DNA of 19,710 nt from JANWLD01 sp036278875 (GTDB lineage Bacteria; Patescibacteriota; Saccharimonadia; Saccharimonadales; 2-12-FULL-41-12): positions 1 to 19,710 of the forward strand of contig DASUKF010000023.1 in NCBI GenBank assembly GCA_036278875.1, written 5' to 3'. Positions 7,677-14,552 of the stretch are shown one piece after another. Made by a program: the position numbers and the translations under genes. Under the pieces are notes generated by a model. That model had not been told where the DNA came from and ran no database searches. It saw only the letters and a program-made list of their open reading frames with translations. The first letter of the stretch is position 1; each line of letters starts with the position of its first letter.

Positions 7677-7697
7677 AGTATAGCAGATTGCTATAAT
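7677..7697. promoter_or_regulatory. Symmetric divergent promoter, tRNA / ftsB-like gene
   Basis: TATACT on the minus strand (7677-7682) serves the tRNA and TATAAT on the plus strand (7692-7697) serves the FtsB-like gene. Between and overlapping them is a perfect 7-bp inverted repeat, TATAGCA-GAT-TGCTATA (7679-7695), so the two -10 boxes are arranged symmetrically around its centre. The plus-strand start would lie about 5 nt before ATG 7709. No good -35 was seen on either side. Confidence 0.6.
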
Positions 7698-7708
7698 ATT
7701 AAGTAGCA

Positions 7709-8170
7709 ATGCTGGCAAAATTATCAAAAATAAAAACCAAAGACTGGAATGAGCTGATAAAAAGGTTTTCCGACGTGCGCGTCATCGGCCTTATCGCTTT
7801 CGGTATAGTGGTCCTGCTAATATCTTGGAGCAGTCTGAAAGCGCTGCAGATAAATTACGACTTGGAGAAGCAGGAGGCTGATATTGAGCAGAAACTACAG
7901 GTTCAGAAGCTTGAAAATGAAAACCTGCGCCTTCAGAACGTTTACTTCCAATCCGAGGAATATATCGAGCTGACAGCCCGCCGGCAACTGAACAAAGCGG
8001 CACCGGGAGAAAGCCTGTACCAGATACCAAAGAGCGTAGCTATGGCGCACACCGTGGACTTGCCTAAGACCACTAAGCAGTTGGAACAGGAGAAAAAACA
8101 GAACAAATCAAAATTTGAAAGAAACCTTCAGGCCTGGCATGACTTTTTCTTCCATGCCAATGGAGGCTAA
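7709..8170 (+). CDS. FtsB/DivIC-like septum formation initiator
   Basis: A 153-aa bitopic division protein: a short cytoplasmic N-terminus, one membrane segment (about 25-42), then a coiled coil (about 50-82, with LEKQEADIEQKLQVQKLE and NLRLQN) and the family-type junction YIELTARRQLNKAAPGE (85-101). FtsB/DivIC proteins form a complex with FtsL and FtsQ/DivIB that activates septal peptidoglycan synthesis. The C-terminal tail is charged, Lys/Gln-rich and longer than usual. No ftsL or ftsQ is present here. There is no SD, and TATAAT ends 11 nt upstream of the ATG, giving an almost leaderless mRNA. Its stop overlaps the stop of the histidine kinase on the other strand. Confidence 0.88.
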   Translation: MLAKLSKIKTKDWNELIKRFSDVRVIGLIAFGIVVLLISWSSLKALQINYDLEKQEADIEQKLQVQKLENENLRLQNVYFQSEEYIELTARRQLNKAAPGESLYQIPKSVAMAHTVDLPKTTKQLEQEKKQNKSKFERNLQAWHDFFFHANGG

Positions 8171-9183
8171 GCAAGCCCTGAGAGGTTTATAGTAAAAACC
8201 GTCTGTTTACCGGGCGTACTTTTTACATCTATGGTCCCGCCATGTTGCTGCACGATTGATTTGGCAATAGAAAGCCCCAGCCCGTAGCCGCCGGCCTCGG
8301 TTTTAGTCCTGGCCGAATCCGCCCGGTAAAAACGATCGAAAATGTGCCGGATCTCTTCCGGCTGTATGCCTATACCGCTGTCTTCCACTTTTATAAGTAT
8401 ATTCTTATTACGCATCTGGGAGTTTATCTTGACCTCGCTTTTCCTCGGGCTATATTTAATGGCATTCTCAATTAATATATTCAAAACTTTTCTGATGCCT
8501 TCCGGGTCCACGAAAGCCTTGCGTTTGGGGTTGCTTAACACGTTAAGTTTAATTTTTTTCTTATCTGCCAGGATTTTGTTGTCTTTTATTGACCGCTTTA
8601 TAATGTCCGAAAGTTCAGCTGTTCTCCTATCCAGATTTTCATCTTCCAGCTGGGATAATTGCAGAAGTCCTTCACTCAAACCTTTCAGCCTTGCCAGTTC
8701 TTCCAGACTGCTCTTCATCTGTTTCTTAGCCGCCTTGATATCCAGCTTCGGATCCATTAGTGCAACCTCTATCTCGCTTTGCATGACTGCCAGCGGCGTC
8801 CTAAGTTCGTGGCTGGCATCGGCAGTGAACCGTCTTTGAGCTTCATGAGCCTTTTCTATCGGGCGTATTGTCCGGCGGGCTAGAAAGTAACTGATGAAAC
8901 CACCTCCTAACAGGATAGCTATATTCACCAGGATCAAACGGCCCAGTATATCTTCACGCGTGCTGGCGTACTGTTCCTCCCGTTCATTGTAGAGCCTGTC
9001 TCGCAAGTCGGGCGGCAGGAACAGGTCCGGAGACCTTTCCAGGATGTCCTGCTGTTTACGGTAGCCGGCATAAACTTCGCGGATAGACAGTTGGTATATG
9101 CTCGCTGAGAAGAACAGGCTTATCACCATTATTATCGACAGATAAAGCCCGGCCAGCTTCAAAGAAGCCGTATGGATTCTCAT
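8167..9183 (-). CDS. Two-component sensor histidine kinase
   Basis: A 338-aa membrane-bound sensor kinase that phosphorylates the response regulator encoded just upstream. The N-terminal membrane segment is about 10-31, followed by a short extracytoplasmic sensor stretch (32-81) and a second membrane segment at about 82-102. The dimerisation domain has H-box SHELRTP (124-130, phospho-acceptor His125). The ATPase domain has the N-box IENAIKYS (238-245), G1 VEDSGIGI (266-273), the F-box region IFDRFYRAD, and G2 GGYGLGLSIAK (298-308). All catalytic motifs are intact. It overlaps the regulator by ATGA and has GGGAG 6 nt before the start, so it is translationally coupled. The small sensor loop gives no ligand clue. 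Confidence 0.96.
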   Translation of the reverse strand: MRIHTASLKLAGLYLSIIMVISLFFSASIYQLSIREVYAGYRKQQDILERSPDLFLPPDLRDRLYNEREEQYASTREDILGRLILVNIAILLGGGFISYFLARRTIRPIEKAHEAQRRFTADASHELRTPLAVMQSEIEVALMDPKLDIKAAKKQMKSSLEELARLKGLSEGLLQLSQLEDENLDRRTAELSDIIKRSIKDNKILADKKKIKLNVLSNPKRKAFVDPEGIRKVLNILIENAIKYSPRKSEVKINSQMRNKNILIKVEDSGIGIQPEEIRHIFDRFYRADSARTKTEAGGYGLGLSIAKSIVQQHGGTIDVKSTPGKQTVFTINLSGLA

Positions 9184-9860
9184 TTCATCTCCCCGAAGTA
9201 ATAACCGAAACCGCGCTTGGTATTTATAAGATTATCCGATTTGAAAGGCTTGTCCACCTTGTTTCTCAGATATCCTATGTAGACTTCTACGGTATTGGGC
9301 AATATGTCCGCATCATAATCCCAAACATGGTGTATCAGATTATCTTTTGTCTGCAGTTGCCCGGGCGCGCCCATGAGATATTCCAAAAGAGCGAATTCTT
9401 TCGAAGTGAGATCTATAGTCTGCCCGGAGCGTTTGACGGTCTTGTTATGCGGGTCCAGGATAAGATCTTTATATGTGAGTTTAGTTTCCTTGGCCTGTGC
9501 CGGCCGCCTGAGCAAGGCGCGGACACGGGCAATTAGCTCAACAAAGGCGAACGGTTTTACCAAGTAGTCGTCTGCACCGCTGTTAAGCCCGTAAGCACGG
9601 TCTATGACCGATGATTTGGCGGTCAAAAGGAGCACCGGCGTCTGTATATCGCCCGCGCGTAGTTTCTCGATTATGCCTACGCCTTCCATCTTGCCCGGAA
9701 GCATCCTGTCCAGGATTATCAGATCATAAGGTTCATTCAATGCCAGCGCCAGGCCGGTGTCGCTATCGTAAGCCGTATCGACCGCGTATGATTGCTGCTC
9801 TAGACCACGTTTTATGCTGTCAGCAAGCTTCTTCTCGTCTTCCACGACAAGTATGCGCAT
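9180..9860 (-). CDS. OmpR/PhoB-family response regulator
   Basis: A 226-aa DNA-binding response regulator. The receiver domain has acidic residues Glu7-Asp8, phospho-acceptor Asp51 in LIILDRMLPG, Thr80 and Lys102 in LVKPF. The C-terminal winged helix (about 128-224) contains LTSKEFALLEYLM, HVWDYD, NTVEVYIGYLRNKVD and TKRGFGYYF, all typical of the OmpR/PhoB group. Its partner kinase follows with a 4-nt overlap. The start ATG at 9860 lacks an SD, and TAAACT ends 6 nt upstream. A terminator separates it from the upstream secreted-protein gene on the same strand, which is a plausible target or signal partner (inference). Confidence 0.97.
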   Translation of the reverse strand: MRILVVEDEKKLADSIKRGLEQQSYAVDTAYDSDTGLALALNEPYDLIILDRMLPGKMEGVGIIEKLRAGDIQTPVLLLTAKSSVIDRAYGLNSGADDYLVKPFAFVELIARVRALLRRPAQAKETKLTYKDLILDPHNKTVKRSGQTIDLTSKEFALLEYLMGAPGQLQTKDNLIHHVWDYDADILPNTVEVYIGYLRNKVDKPFKSDNLINTKRGFGYYFGEMK

Positions 9861-9866
9861 GCCTAT

Positions 9867-9872
9867 AGTTTA
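9867..9872 (-). promoter_or_regulatory. -10 box of the two-component operon (leaderless type)
   Basis: On the minus strand TAAACT is followed by 6 nt (ATAGGC) and then the ATG of the response regulator. No SD is present. Confidence 0.45.
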
Positions 9873-9914
9873 TATCAGGTAAGCTGAAAATATCTTGAGA
9901 TGAGCGGCCATTTA

Positions 9915-9950
9915 AAAAGCCGCTTTCCGCAGGAACGGTCAGCGGCTTTT
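9915..9950 (-). terminator. Rho-independent terminator, possibly bidirectional
   Basis: A 10-bp stem, AAAAGCCGCT (9915-9924) with AGCGGCTTTT (9941-9950), encloses a 16-nt loop. T runs flank it on both strands. It ends the secreted-protein gene on the minus strand before the two-component operon begins. Confidence 0.85.
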
Positions 9951-9971
9951 ATTTAGCGGGAAGGGCTAAGT

Positions 9972-10472
9972 TTATCCCTGAGAACCGCCGGGGTCACCTT
10001 GGTCGAAATCCGGCCTATGGCCTCCGGGTCCGCCGTGTATGCCCCTGGGTGTTATGAAGCGTTTCGGGATATGGTTGTCCTTTGCCCATTTTAAAAGCTC
10101 GATGCGTTTTGCCTTCAGCGCGGCACTTCTCTCGGATGGGGATTTATCCTTGAGAGAGTCAAAGAAGGATTTCAACTCCTTTAGTTTGGAAATTATCTCA
10201 TCCTTCTGCTGAGAAGTTATCTGGCCGTCTGCTACCGCTTGATTCAGCTTTTGTTCCATTTCCTGCTTTCTCTCGGCGGCATTTTCGGCTCTATTCTCAT
10301 CAAAGACCTTCTGTACGTCGTCTTTATTGAGGTTGAACTTCGCGGCTATTTTGTCTACCAGCGTGCCATGGCGGTCGGCTTGAGCATTTACAGCTTGCGA
10401 GACTCCGAGCGAGCTGACTCCTACCAGACCTGCCAATGCGGCGACAAGCACCGGCTTTTTAAATTGTTTCAA
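9972..10472 (-). CDS. Secreted helical protein with signal peptide, TTG start
   Basis: The 166-aa product has an N-terminal signal peptide (about 1-31, basic start, hydrophobic core, SQAVNAQA before the likely cleavage). A helical, charged domain follows (about 38-140), containing KIAAKFNLNKDDVQKVFDE and DGQITSQQKDEIISKL, and then a Gly/Pro/Asp-rich tail. The ITSQQ segment faintly recalls the LTxxQ motif of Spy/CpxP-type envelope chaperones, which are controlled by two-component systems. The neighbouring OmpR-type system makes a similar link attractive, but it is inference. The start is TTG at 10472, supported by AGGAG 6-7 nt upstream, and there is no ATG or GTG in the right place. A CCGTC-ATAA-GACGG hairpin lies in the leader, and TATTAT (10518-10523, minus) is a possible -10. 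Confidence 0.85.
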   Translation of the reverse strand: MKQFKKPVLVAALAGLVGVSSLGVSQAVNAQADRHGTLVDKIAAKFNLNKDDVQKVFDENRAENAAERKQEMEQKLNQAVADGQITSQQKDEIISKLKELKSFFDSLKDKSPSERSAALKAKRIELLKWAKDNHIPKRFITPRGIHGGPGGHRPDFDQGDPGGSQG

Positions 10473-10565
10473 TATGCACTCCTTTCTTTTAATGACCGTC
10501 TTATGACGGCGTTAATGATAATAGAACAGCAATTTGAGAATTTACTGAACAGCCGGAATGCGGAG

Positions 10566-10571
10566 TATAAT
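10566..10571 (+). promoter_or_regulatory. Consensus -10 box of the 7-TM gene (leaderless type)
   Basis: A perfect TATAAT is followed by 6 nt and then ATG 10578, with no SD. A weak -35 candidate, TTTACT, is at 10541-10546. Confidence 0.65.
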
Positions 10572-10577
10572 ACCAGG

Positions 10578-11294
10578 ATGAACAGAGGGAAGGGCGACAG
10601 TCTAAAATTTTATTGTTTTTCCCCGCCGGTGATGCTGGCGACCTTTTTTATAGAAATAACCTTTCTTGCCTACTCGGTGATCAGATACAAGTTCAATACG
10701 CTGACCCGGCTGGTCGCGGCATTATTGTTCTTTTTGGCCTTGTTCCAGCTGGCCGAGTATAACGTCTGCGGCGGGATGGGAACCAGTGCCGCCACGTGGT
10801 CACGCATAGGGTTCGTAGCAATTACCGTTTTGCCGCCGATAGGTATCCATCTGTTGTTCACCATAGCCAAAAAACCTTGGAACAATATCACCGGAGCCGC
10901 ATATGGCATGGCCGCGGCCTGGGTACTGGTATTCGCATTCAGCGAAAGGGCTTTCAGCGGCCATATGTGTGCCGGTAATTACGTCATATTCCAGATCAAG
11001 CCGGGCCTCGGAGCGCTTTATTTCATCTATTATTACCTATGGCTGTTCATAGGCGCGTATCTTTGCGCAGTACTGGCTAAAACCATGAAAAGAGCTTACA
11101 AAGAATCGCTCACACTTTTAGCCCTTGGTTACGCGACCCTTCTGATACCGACTACTATGGCCAATATGCTGAACCCGGAAACGGTACGGGGAATACCAAG
11201 CATAATGTGCGGTTTCGCGATAATCCTTGCCGGAATAGTCACATTCGGAATTTTGCCCAGAGTGGGCGAAGTCCGGCAATGGGCTCGGACGTAG
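10578..11294 (+). CDS. Seven-TM membrane protein of unknown function
   Basis: The 238-aa product is almost entirely hydrophobic, with about seven membrane segments spread from residue 13 to 230. It contains ALFQLAEYNVCGG (about residues 50-62), KKPWNNITGAAYGMA and PSIMCGFAIILAG. The arrangement resembles the 7-TM sensor regions found at the N-terminus of some histidine kinases, but no kinase or other output domain follows. It may be a stand-alone transporter or sensor. Cys residues in NVCGG and HMCAG could pair outside the membrane. I chose ATG 10578 because a longer reading from 10239 would run through the divergent secreted-protein gene, and because TATAAT stands exactly 6 nt before this ATG. 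Confidence 0.8.
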   Translation: MNRGKGDSLKFYCFSPPVMLATFFIEITFLAYSVIRYKFNTLTRLVAALLFFLALFQLAEYNVCGGMGTSAATWSRIGFVAITVLPPIGIHLLFTIAKKPWNNITGAAYGMAAAWVLVFAFSERAFSGHMCAGNYVIFQIKPGLGALYFIYYYLWLFIGAYLCAVLAKTMKRAYKESLTLLALGYATLLIPTTMANMLNPETVRGIPSIMCGFAIILAGIVTFGILPRVGEVRQWART

Positions 11295-11575
11295 TATTAA
11301 ATCTAAACTATGAACACGCGGATGGGCTGTCCGCTTATTGAGCTTGAGTCTGAATCTGATGAACCTGACATGCTTTTCCTTATTTGGGTTGAACTATAAA
11401 GTTATGTAATATAGGTTATCAACGCTTAAGCTATCAGACTAAATAATTTTGCGTTTTCGGCAAAAACGCTTACATATAAGCTATAGCTTAAATCATCTAT
11501 GATATAAAAACAGCTTTAGCTTAAAAATAGCCTAAATGATAAGCTGCGTATACGCCTAACAGTTACAATTGATTT
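11295..11575. promoter_or_regulatory. AT-rich intergenic region with repeated TAAGCT/AGCTTA half-sites
   Basis: This 281-nt stretch has no supported gene. It contains a perfect 14-bp palindrome, TAAGCTATAGCTTA (11477-11490), and further half-sites TAAGCT at 11427 and 11540 and AGCTTA at 11518. AACGCTTA occurs at 11421 and 11465. A hairpin, GCGTTTT-CGGCA-AAAACGC, spans 11451-11469. It is much more AT-rich than the surrounding genes. A regulatory region for the downstream gene is the simplest reading. Confidence 0.5.
11564..11569 (+). promoter_or_regulatory. -10 box of the NnrD gene (leaderless type)
   Basis: TACAAT is followed by 6 nt and then ATG 11576. No SD is present. Confidence 0.5.
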
Positions 11576-12388
11576 ATGGATATAAGATTACCCGCGCGTA
11601 ATAATAGGGGGCACAAAGGTACTTTCGGTACGGTAGCTATCGTGGGAGGCTCGATATCCAGCCGCAGTGTTATGCTGGGCAGCCCGGTTTTTGCCGCGCA
11701 GGCGGCCATAAGGAGCGGCGCAGGCCTTATAACTTTCGTAGGTCCTAAAGAGCTGCTGACTCATCTGATAAGACTGGTCCCGCAGGCGGTCGGAGTAATA
11801 CCCTCGGACGGCTTTTCTGATATCTCAGGTAAATGGCAATCCATAGTCATAGGTCCGGGGCTGGGCGTAAACCGTGACAATATAAAGCTGATGAAGAAGG
11901 TCCTTGCTCTAAATAAGCCTACTGTTATAGATGCCGATGCGCTCAACACCCTGGCCAAATACCCGGAGCTTTTTAAGCTTATACATGATAAATGCGTACT
12001 TACACCCCACCCTAAGGAGTTCCAGCGACTGGCTGAAGCCGTGTCGGTGAAGGATGCAGGAAATCTGGTCGAAAGACTCGGCTGTACGCTGATACTGAAA
12101 AGCCATAATACTGAAATTTACAGCCCTGGCGAAAAATGGGTTGAAAAAGGCGAAAATCCAGCCTTGGCCACCGGCGGTACCGGTGATGTTCTGGCCGGAT
12201 TGGTAGGCGGTCTTATGGCGCAATACTATCCGAACCAGCTGTCTGTTTTTGATTGTGCCTGCACTGCTGTAGCAATCCATTCCAAAGCGGCTAAGCAGTG
12301 GCGAAAAGAGTACGGTTCGGCGGGTCTGCTGATAAACGAACTTTTGGATTTTGTTCCCGGGGTTATGCAGAAAATGCGTCCAAGTTAA
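11576..12388 (+). CDS. nnrD: ADP/ATP-dependent NAD(P)H-hydrate dehydratase
   Basis: A 270-aa ribokinase-fold enzyme that dehydrates damaged NAD(P)HX back to NAD(P)H at the expense of a nucleotide, a cytoplasmic metabolite-repair role. Visible signatures are KGTFGTVAIVGGS (14-26), AAIRSGAGLITF (43-54), VIGPGLG (91-97), VIDADALN (117-124), LTPHPKEFQRL (142-152) and NPALATGGTGDVLAGLVGGL (194-213), where GTGD (201-204) holds the catalytic Asp204. Only this domain is present. The YjeF_N/NnrE epimerase domain often fused in front is missing, so an epimerase would have to be elsewhere. It has a TACAAT box 6 nt before the ATG and no SD. It is convergent with the M15 peptidase, with a 4-nt overlap of the 3' ends. 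Confidence 0.94.
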   Translation: MDIRLPARNNRGHKGTFGTVAIVGGSISSRSVMLGSPVFAAQAAIRSGAGLITFVGPKELLTHLIRLVPQAVGVIPSDGFSDISGKWQSIVIGPGLGVNRDNIKLMKKVLALNKPTVIDADALNTLAKYPELFKLIHDKCVLTPHPKEFQRLAEAVSVKDAGNLVERLGCTLILKSHNTEIYSPGEKWVEKGENPALATGGTGDVLAGLVGGLMAQYYPNQLSVFDCACTAVAIHSKAAKQWRKEYGSAGLLINELLDFVPGVMQKMRPS

Positions 12389-12897
12389 GCTGGTTTTTCG
12401 AAATGCATATAATCCTTGTGCTCTTTCTTCCGGCCCATCCATAGCCAGCCGTGGGACTCGAATATTCTTACCGGAGGGCTGTCTTCGGTGAGTGTACCCG
12501 GCCGCGTTTCGTCATAGGAGGCTCCTTCCGGCACGATACCGTGTCTGGAAAAGAACGGATTAAGCGCCGGGTTAATATCTATAGCCCGGCCGTAGCTATG
12601 CTGCGAAAACCTGTCCGTCCCGATTATCTTACGGTAATTGAACGAAGAAGTATTATTAGTAGGGCCCTTCGGCCTGCTGCGCCTGGCCGGGACCATGCTT
12701 TCCAGAGGAAAACCGGTTTCTTTGATTTTTGTAAATATATCTTTTATCTCATTCGCCAGCTCTTTGTGCACGACTATCTGTCCGGTCCGGGATTTTCCGC
12801 TGAAATCAGCAAAAGGCAGATCTATTAGGACCAGCTGCCGGATTACGTCTACAGGGGCGTCTTTGCCCTTGATAGCTATGACTTCGTCAAGATTCAT
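12385..12897 (-). CDS. M15-family zinc peptidase (D-Ala-D-Ala carboxypeptidase-like)
   Basis: A 170-aa metallopeptidase of the M15 family, which cleaves peptidoglycan stem peptides (D-Ala-D-Ala or L-Ala-D-Glu bonds). Zinc ligands are visible as His100 and Asp107 in SQHSYGRAIDINP and His165 in DYMHFE, with Asp162 as probable general base and WLWMGR in the usual preceding position. SRPKGPTNNTSSFNYRKI sits where the substrate-binding Arg/Ser region of these enzymes is found. No signal peptide or membrane segment is present, which is unusual for a wall hydrolase. It starts 2 nt after the end of the short-chain dehydrogenase, with no clear SD, so they are likely co-transcribed. Confidence 0.9.
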   Translation of the reverse strand: MNLDEVIAIKGKDAPVDVIRQLVLIDLPFADFSGKSRTGQIVVHKELANEIKDIFTKIKETGFPLESMVPARRSRPKGPTNNTSSFNYRKIIGTDRFSQHSYGRAIDINPALNPFFSRHGIVPEGASYDETRPGTLTEDSPPVRIFESHGWLWMGRKKEHKDYMHFEKPA

Positions 12898-12899
12898 GT

Positions 12900-13703
12900 T
12901 CAGCTGAGTAAGACCCCGCCATCAACTACTATCTGTGCCCCGGTCATATAAGAGGACATATCCGATGCCAGGAATAATACCGCCTTACCTATGTCGTCTG
13001 GTTCACCGATTCTACGCATAGGTATCTTGGACATGAATGCTTCAGCCATTTTCGCAGGATCAGCACCTTTCGGTAGTTTCTGTGCTTTTTGCATGGCTTC
13101 TACGCCCGGAGTGGCTATACCGCCCGGCGCTACTGCGTTCACGTATATGTTATAAGGAGCGAGCTCCAGCGCCGAATTTTTGGTAAATCCCCAAACCCCA
13201 TGCTTGGATGCATCATAATGTGCCAGCCCTATCATCGACGGATGCAAGGCATCTACTGATGTAATATTTATTATTTTACCGCCATGTCCGGCTTGTTTCA
13301 TATCTTCGGAGACATGTTTTGTTGCAAGAAATACGCTCTGCAGATTCACATGCATGACCCTGTCAAATTCCTCTTCGCTCATGTCTGCTATGGGCTTGTT
13401 CGGGTAGATGCCGGCGTTGTTGACTATGATATCCACCGAGCCGAAAAGCTCCTTGCAGCGGGCTATCATCATTTTGATGTCATCTTCTTTTGAAACATCT
13501 ACGACGGCTGGCTTCGCTATCCAGCCCTTATCGCGCAGTTCCGCTGCGCTTGTCTGTGCCGCTTCCAGGTCCAGGTCGGCTATAAGTACTTTGGCGCCTG
13601 CCTCGCTTAATCGATAAGCAATGCCGAAACCGATGCCTTTGGCTCCTCCTGTGACTATAGCGTTCTTGCCCTGTAAATCAAGCAGCTCATTTATCAGTTT
13701 CAT
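12900..13703 (-). CDS. Short-chain dehydrogenase/reductase (SDR)
   Basis: A 267-aa classical SDR, full length. It has the cofactor motif TGGAKGIG (18-25), an acidic residue after strand 2 (IADLD, Asp43) that favours NAD(H), NNAG (95-98), Asn120, and the catalytic Ser149, Tyr163 and Lys167 in Y-x-x-x-K. NAVAPGGIATPG and the C-terminal YMTGAQIVVDGG match the glucose dehydrogenase/FabG-like group. The substrate is not predictable. It has the best SD of the window (AGGAGG, 13709-13714, 5 nt before ATG) and a TATAAT box further up (13723-13728). The M15 peptidase gene follows after 2 nt. Confidence 0.94.
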   Translation of the reverse strand: MKLINELLDLQGKNAIVTGGAKGIGFGIAYRLSEAGAKVLIADLDLEAAQTSAAELRDKGWIAKPAVVDVSKEDDIKMMIARCKELFGSVDIIVNNAGIYPNKPIADMSEEEFDRVMHVNLQSVFLATKHVSEDMKQAGHGGKIINITSVDALHPSMIGLAHYDASKHGVWGFTKNSALELAPYNIYVNAVAPGGIATPGVEAMQKAQKLPKGADPAKMAEAFMSKIPMRRIGEPDDIGKAVLFLASDMSSYMTGAQIVVDGGVLLS

Positions 13704-13708
13704 AATGT

Positions 13709-13728
13709 CCTCCTTTAGCTTGATTATA
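13709..13728 (-). promoter_or_regulatory. -10 box and strong ribosome binding site of the SDR operon
   Basis: On the minus strand TATAAT (13723-13728) is followed by a short leader with AGGAGG (13709-13714) and ATG at 13703. This is a conventional SD start, in contrast to the leaderless-type starts nearby. Confidence 0.65.
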
Positions 13729-13757
13729 GCAACTTGAAGAAGTGTCTTTGGTAAAGA

Positions 13758-14552
13758 TTAATATATGTCTCGACGGCGGAAAGCCAGCCATGATGCTACT
13801 GCGCAAACTATTACTATGGCTATCAGGAAATAGATATTGTTCCAATTGAAAGTCTGCTTAAGTATCGCTTCCGATTGATAGTAATGAAAAGGGAATACCT
13901 TTGCCGGTACTTTAAGCCAGTCGACAGTCCCAGCCAGCGAACTAATTATGTAACCACCTAATGCAATAAAAGTAGTTATACCGATACCAGCGCCCCGGGC
14001 TCTGCCTATAGAACTGAAAAGGAAGGCTATCGCGCCGAAACTAAGAGCTAGAAGATAGCATGCCGCCATTGTCTGCAATATGAGTTTGTCGGCTACGTCC
14101 AGGCTTACCAGGCGCGCAGTTATAAGCGTAGTAATGAGCCCGACGGCCGATACCAGCGTTAGGATGATTACTCCGGACAGGGCTTTTGCCATAAGAAGCC
14201 TGGTACGGGAAACAGGCCGGGAAAGAAGCGATTCTATAGTCAGGTCCTGCTCTTCTTTGCCAATCAGGCCGTGGCCCAGGGTAATACCCAGGATACCCAG
14301 GGTTATAGGCAGTGTTATGAAGAATATCTGGCTGTTAAGATAGCCAACAGGCGAGAAGAAATCCGCGCTTCCGCCGAAAAGCTGCAGCGCCGCATCAGGC
14401 AGGTTCTCGAAACTTTTCTGGAGCTGAGCCGCCTCATCGCGGAACGGGGGATAGACTATCAGGGTTATGAAAATGAGTGCAAATACCGCCACGCACCACC
14501 AGATAGTGCTGACGCGTCTTTGCCATAACGTCCATCGTATTACGGGTATCAC
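13758..14552 (-). CDS. ABC-2 type transporter permease
   Basis: A 264-aa membrane subunit of an ABC-2 exporter with about six membrane segments (starting at about 18-35) and a short extracytoplasmic loop. It contains GKEEQDLTIESLLSRPVSRTRLLMAK (about 98-123), the cytoplasmic coupling segment typical of this group. The start is GTG at 14552, overlapping the ATPase stop as GTGA. AAGGAG inside the last ATPase codons supplies the SD 8 nt upstream. It works with the ATPase encoded immediately before it. Substrate unknown. The C-terminus ends in a basic FRRRD segment. Confidence 0.92.
   Translation of the reverse strand: MIPVIRWTLWQRRVSTIWWCVAVFALIFITLIVYPPFRDEAAQLQKSFENLPDAALQLFGGSADFFSPVGYLNSQIFFITLPITLGILGITLGHGLIGKEEQDLTIESLLSRPVSRTRLLMAKALSGVIILTLVSAVGLITTLITARLVSLDVADKLILQTMAACYLLALSFGAIAFLFSSIGRARGAGIGITTFIALGGYIISSLAGTVDWLKVPAKVFPFHYYQSEAILKQTFNWNNIYFLIAIVIVCAVASWLAFRRRDIY

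Noticed and set aside
10239..10577. N-terminal extension of the seven-TM gene
   Set aside because: It would overlap the divergent secreted-protein gene, which has a signal peptide and strong SD. TATAAT exactly 6 nt before ATG 10578 marks the real start.
11310..11399. 29-codon frame in the AT-rich intergenic region
   Set aside because: There is no SD and no -10 at leaderless distance, and its translation shows no hydrophobic or conserved pattern. Chance is sufficient.
11413..11425. DnaA-box-like TTATCAACG near the AT-rich repeats, suggesting a replication origin
   Set aside because: It is a single imperfect match to TTATCCACA and no dnaA, dnaN or gyrase genes are nearby. This is too little to call an origin.
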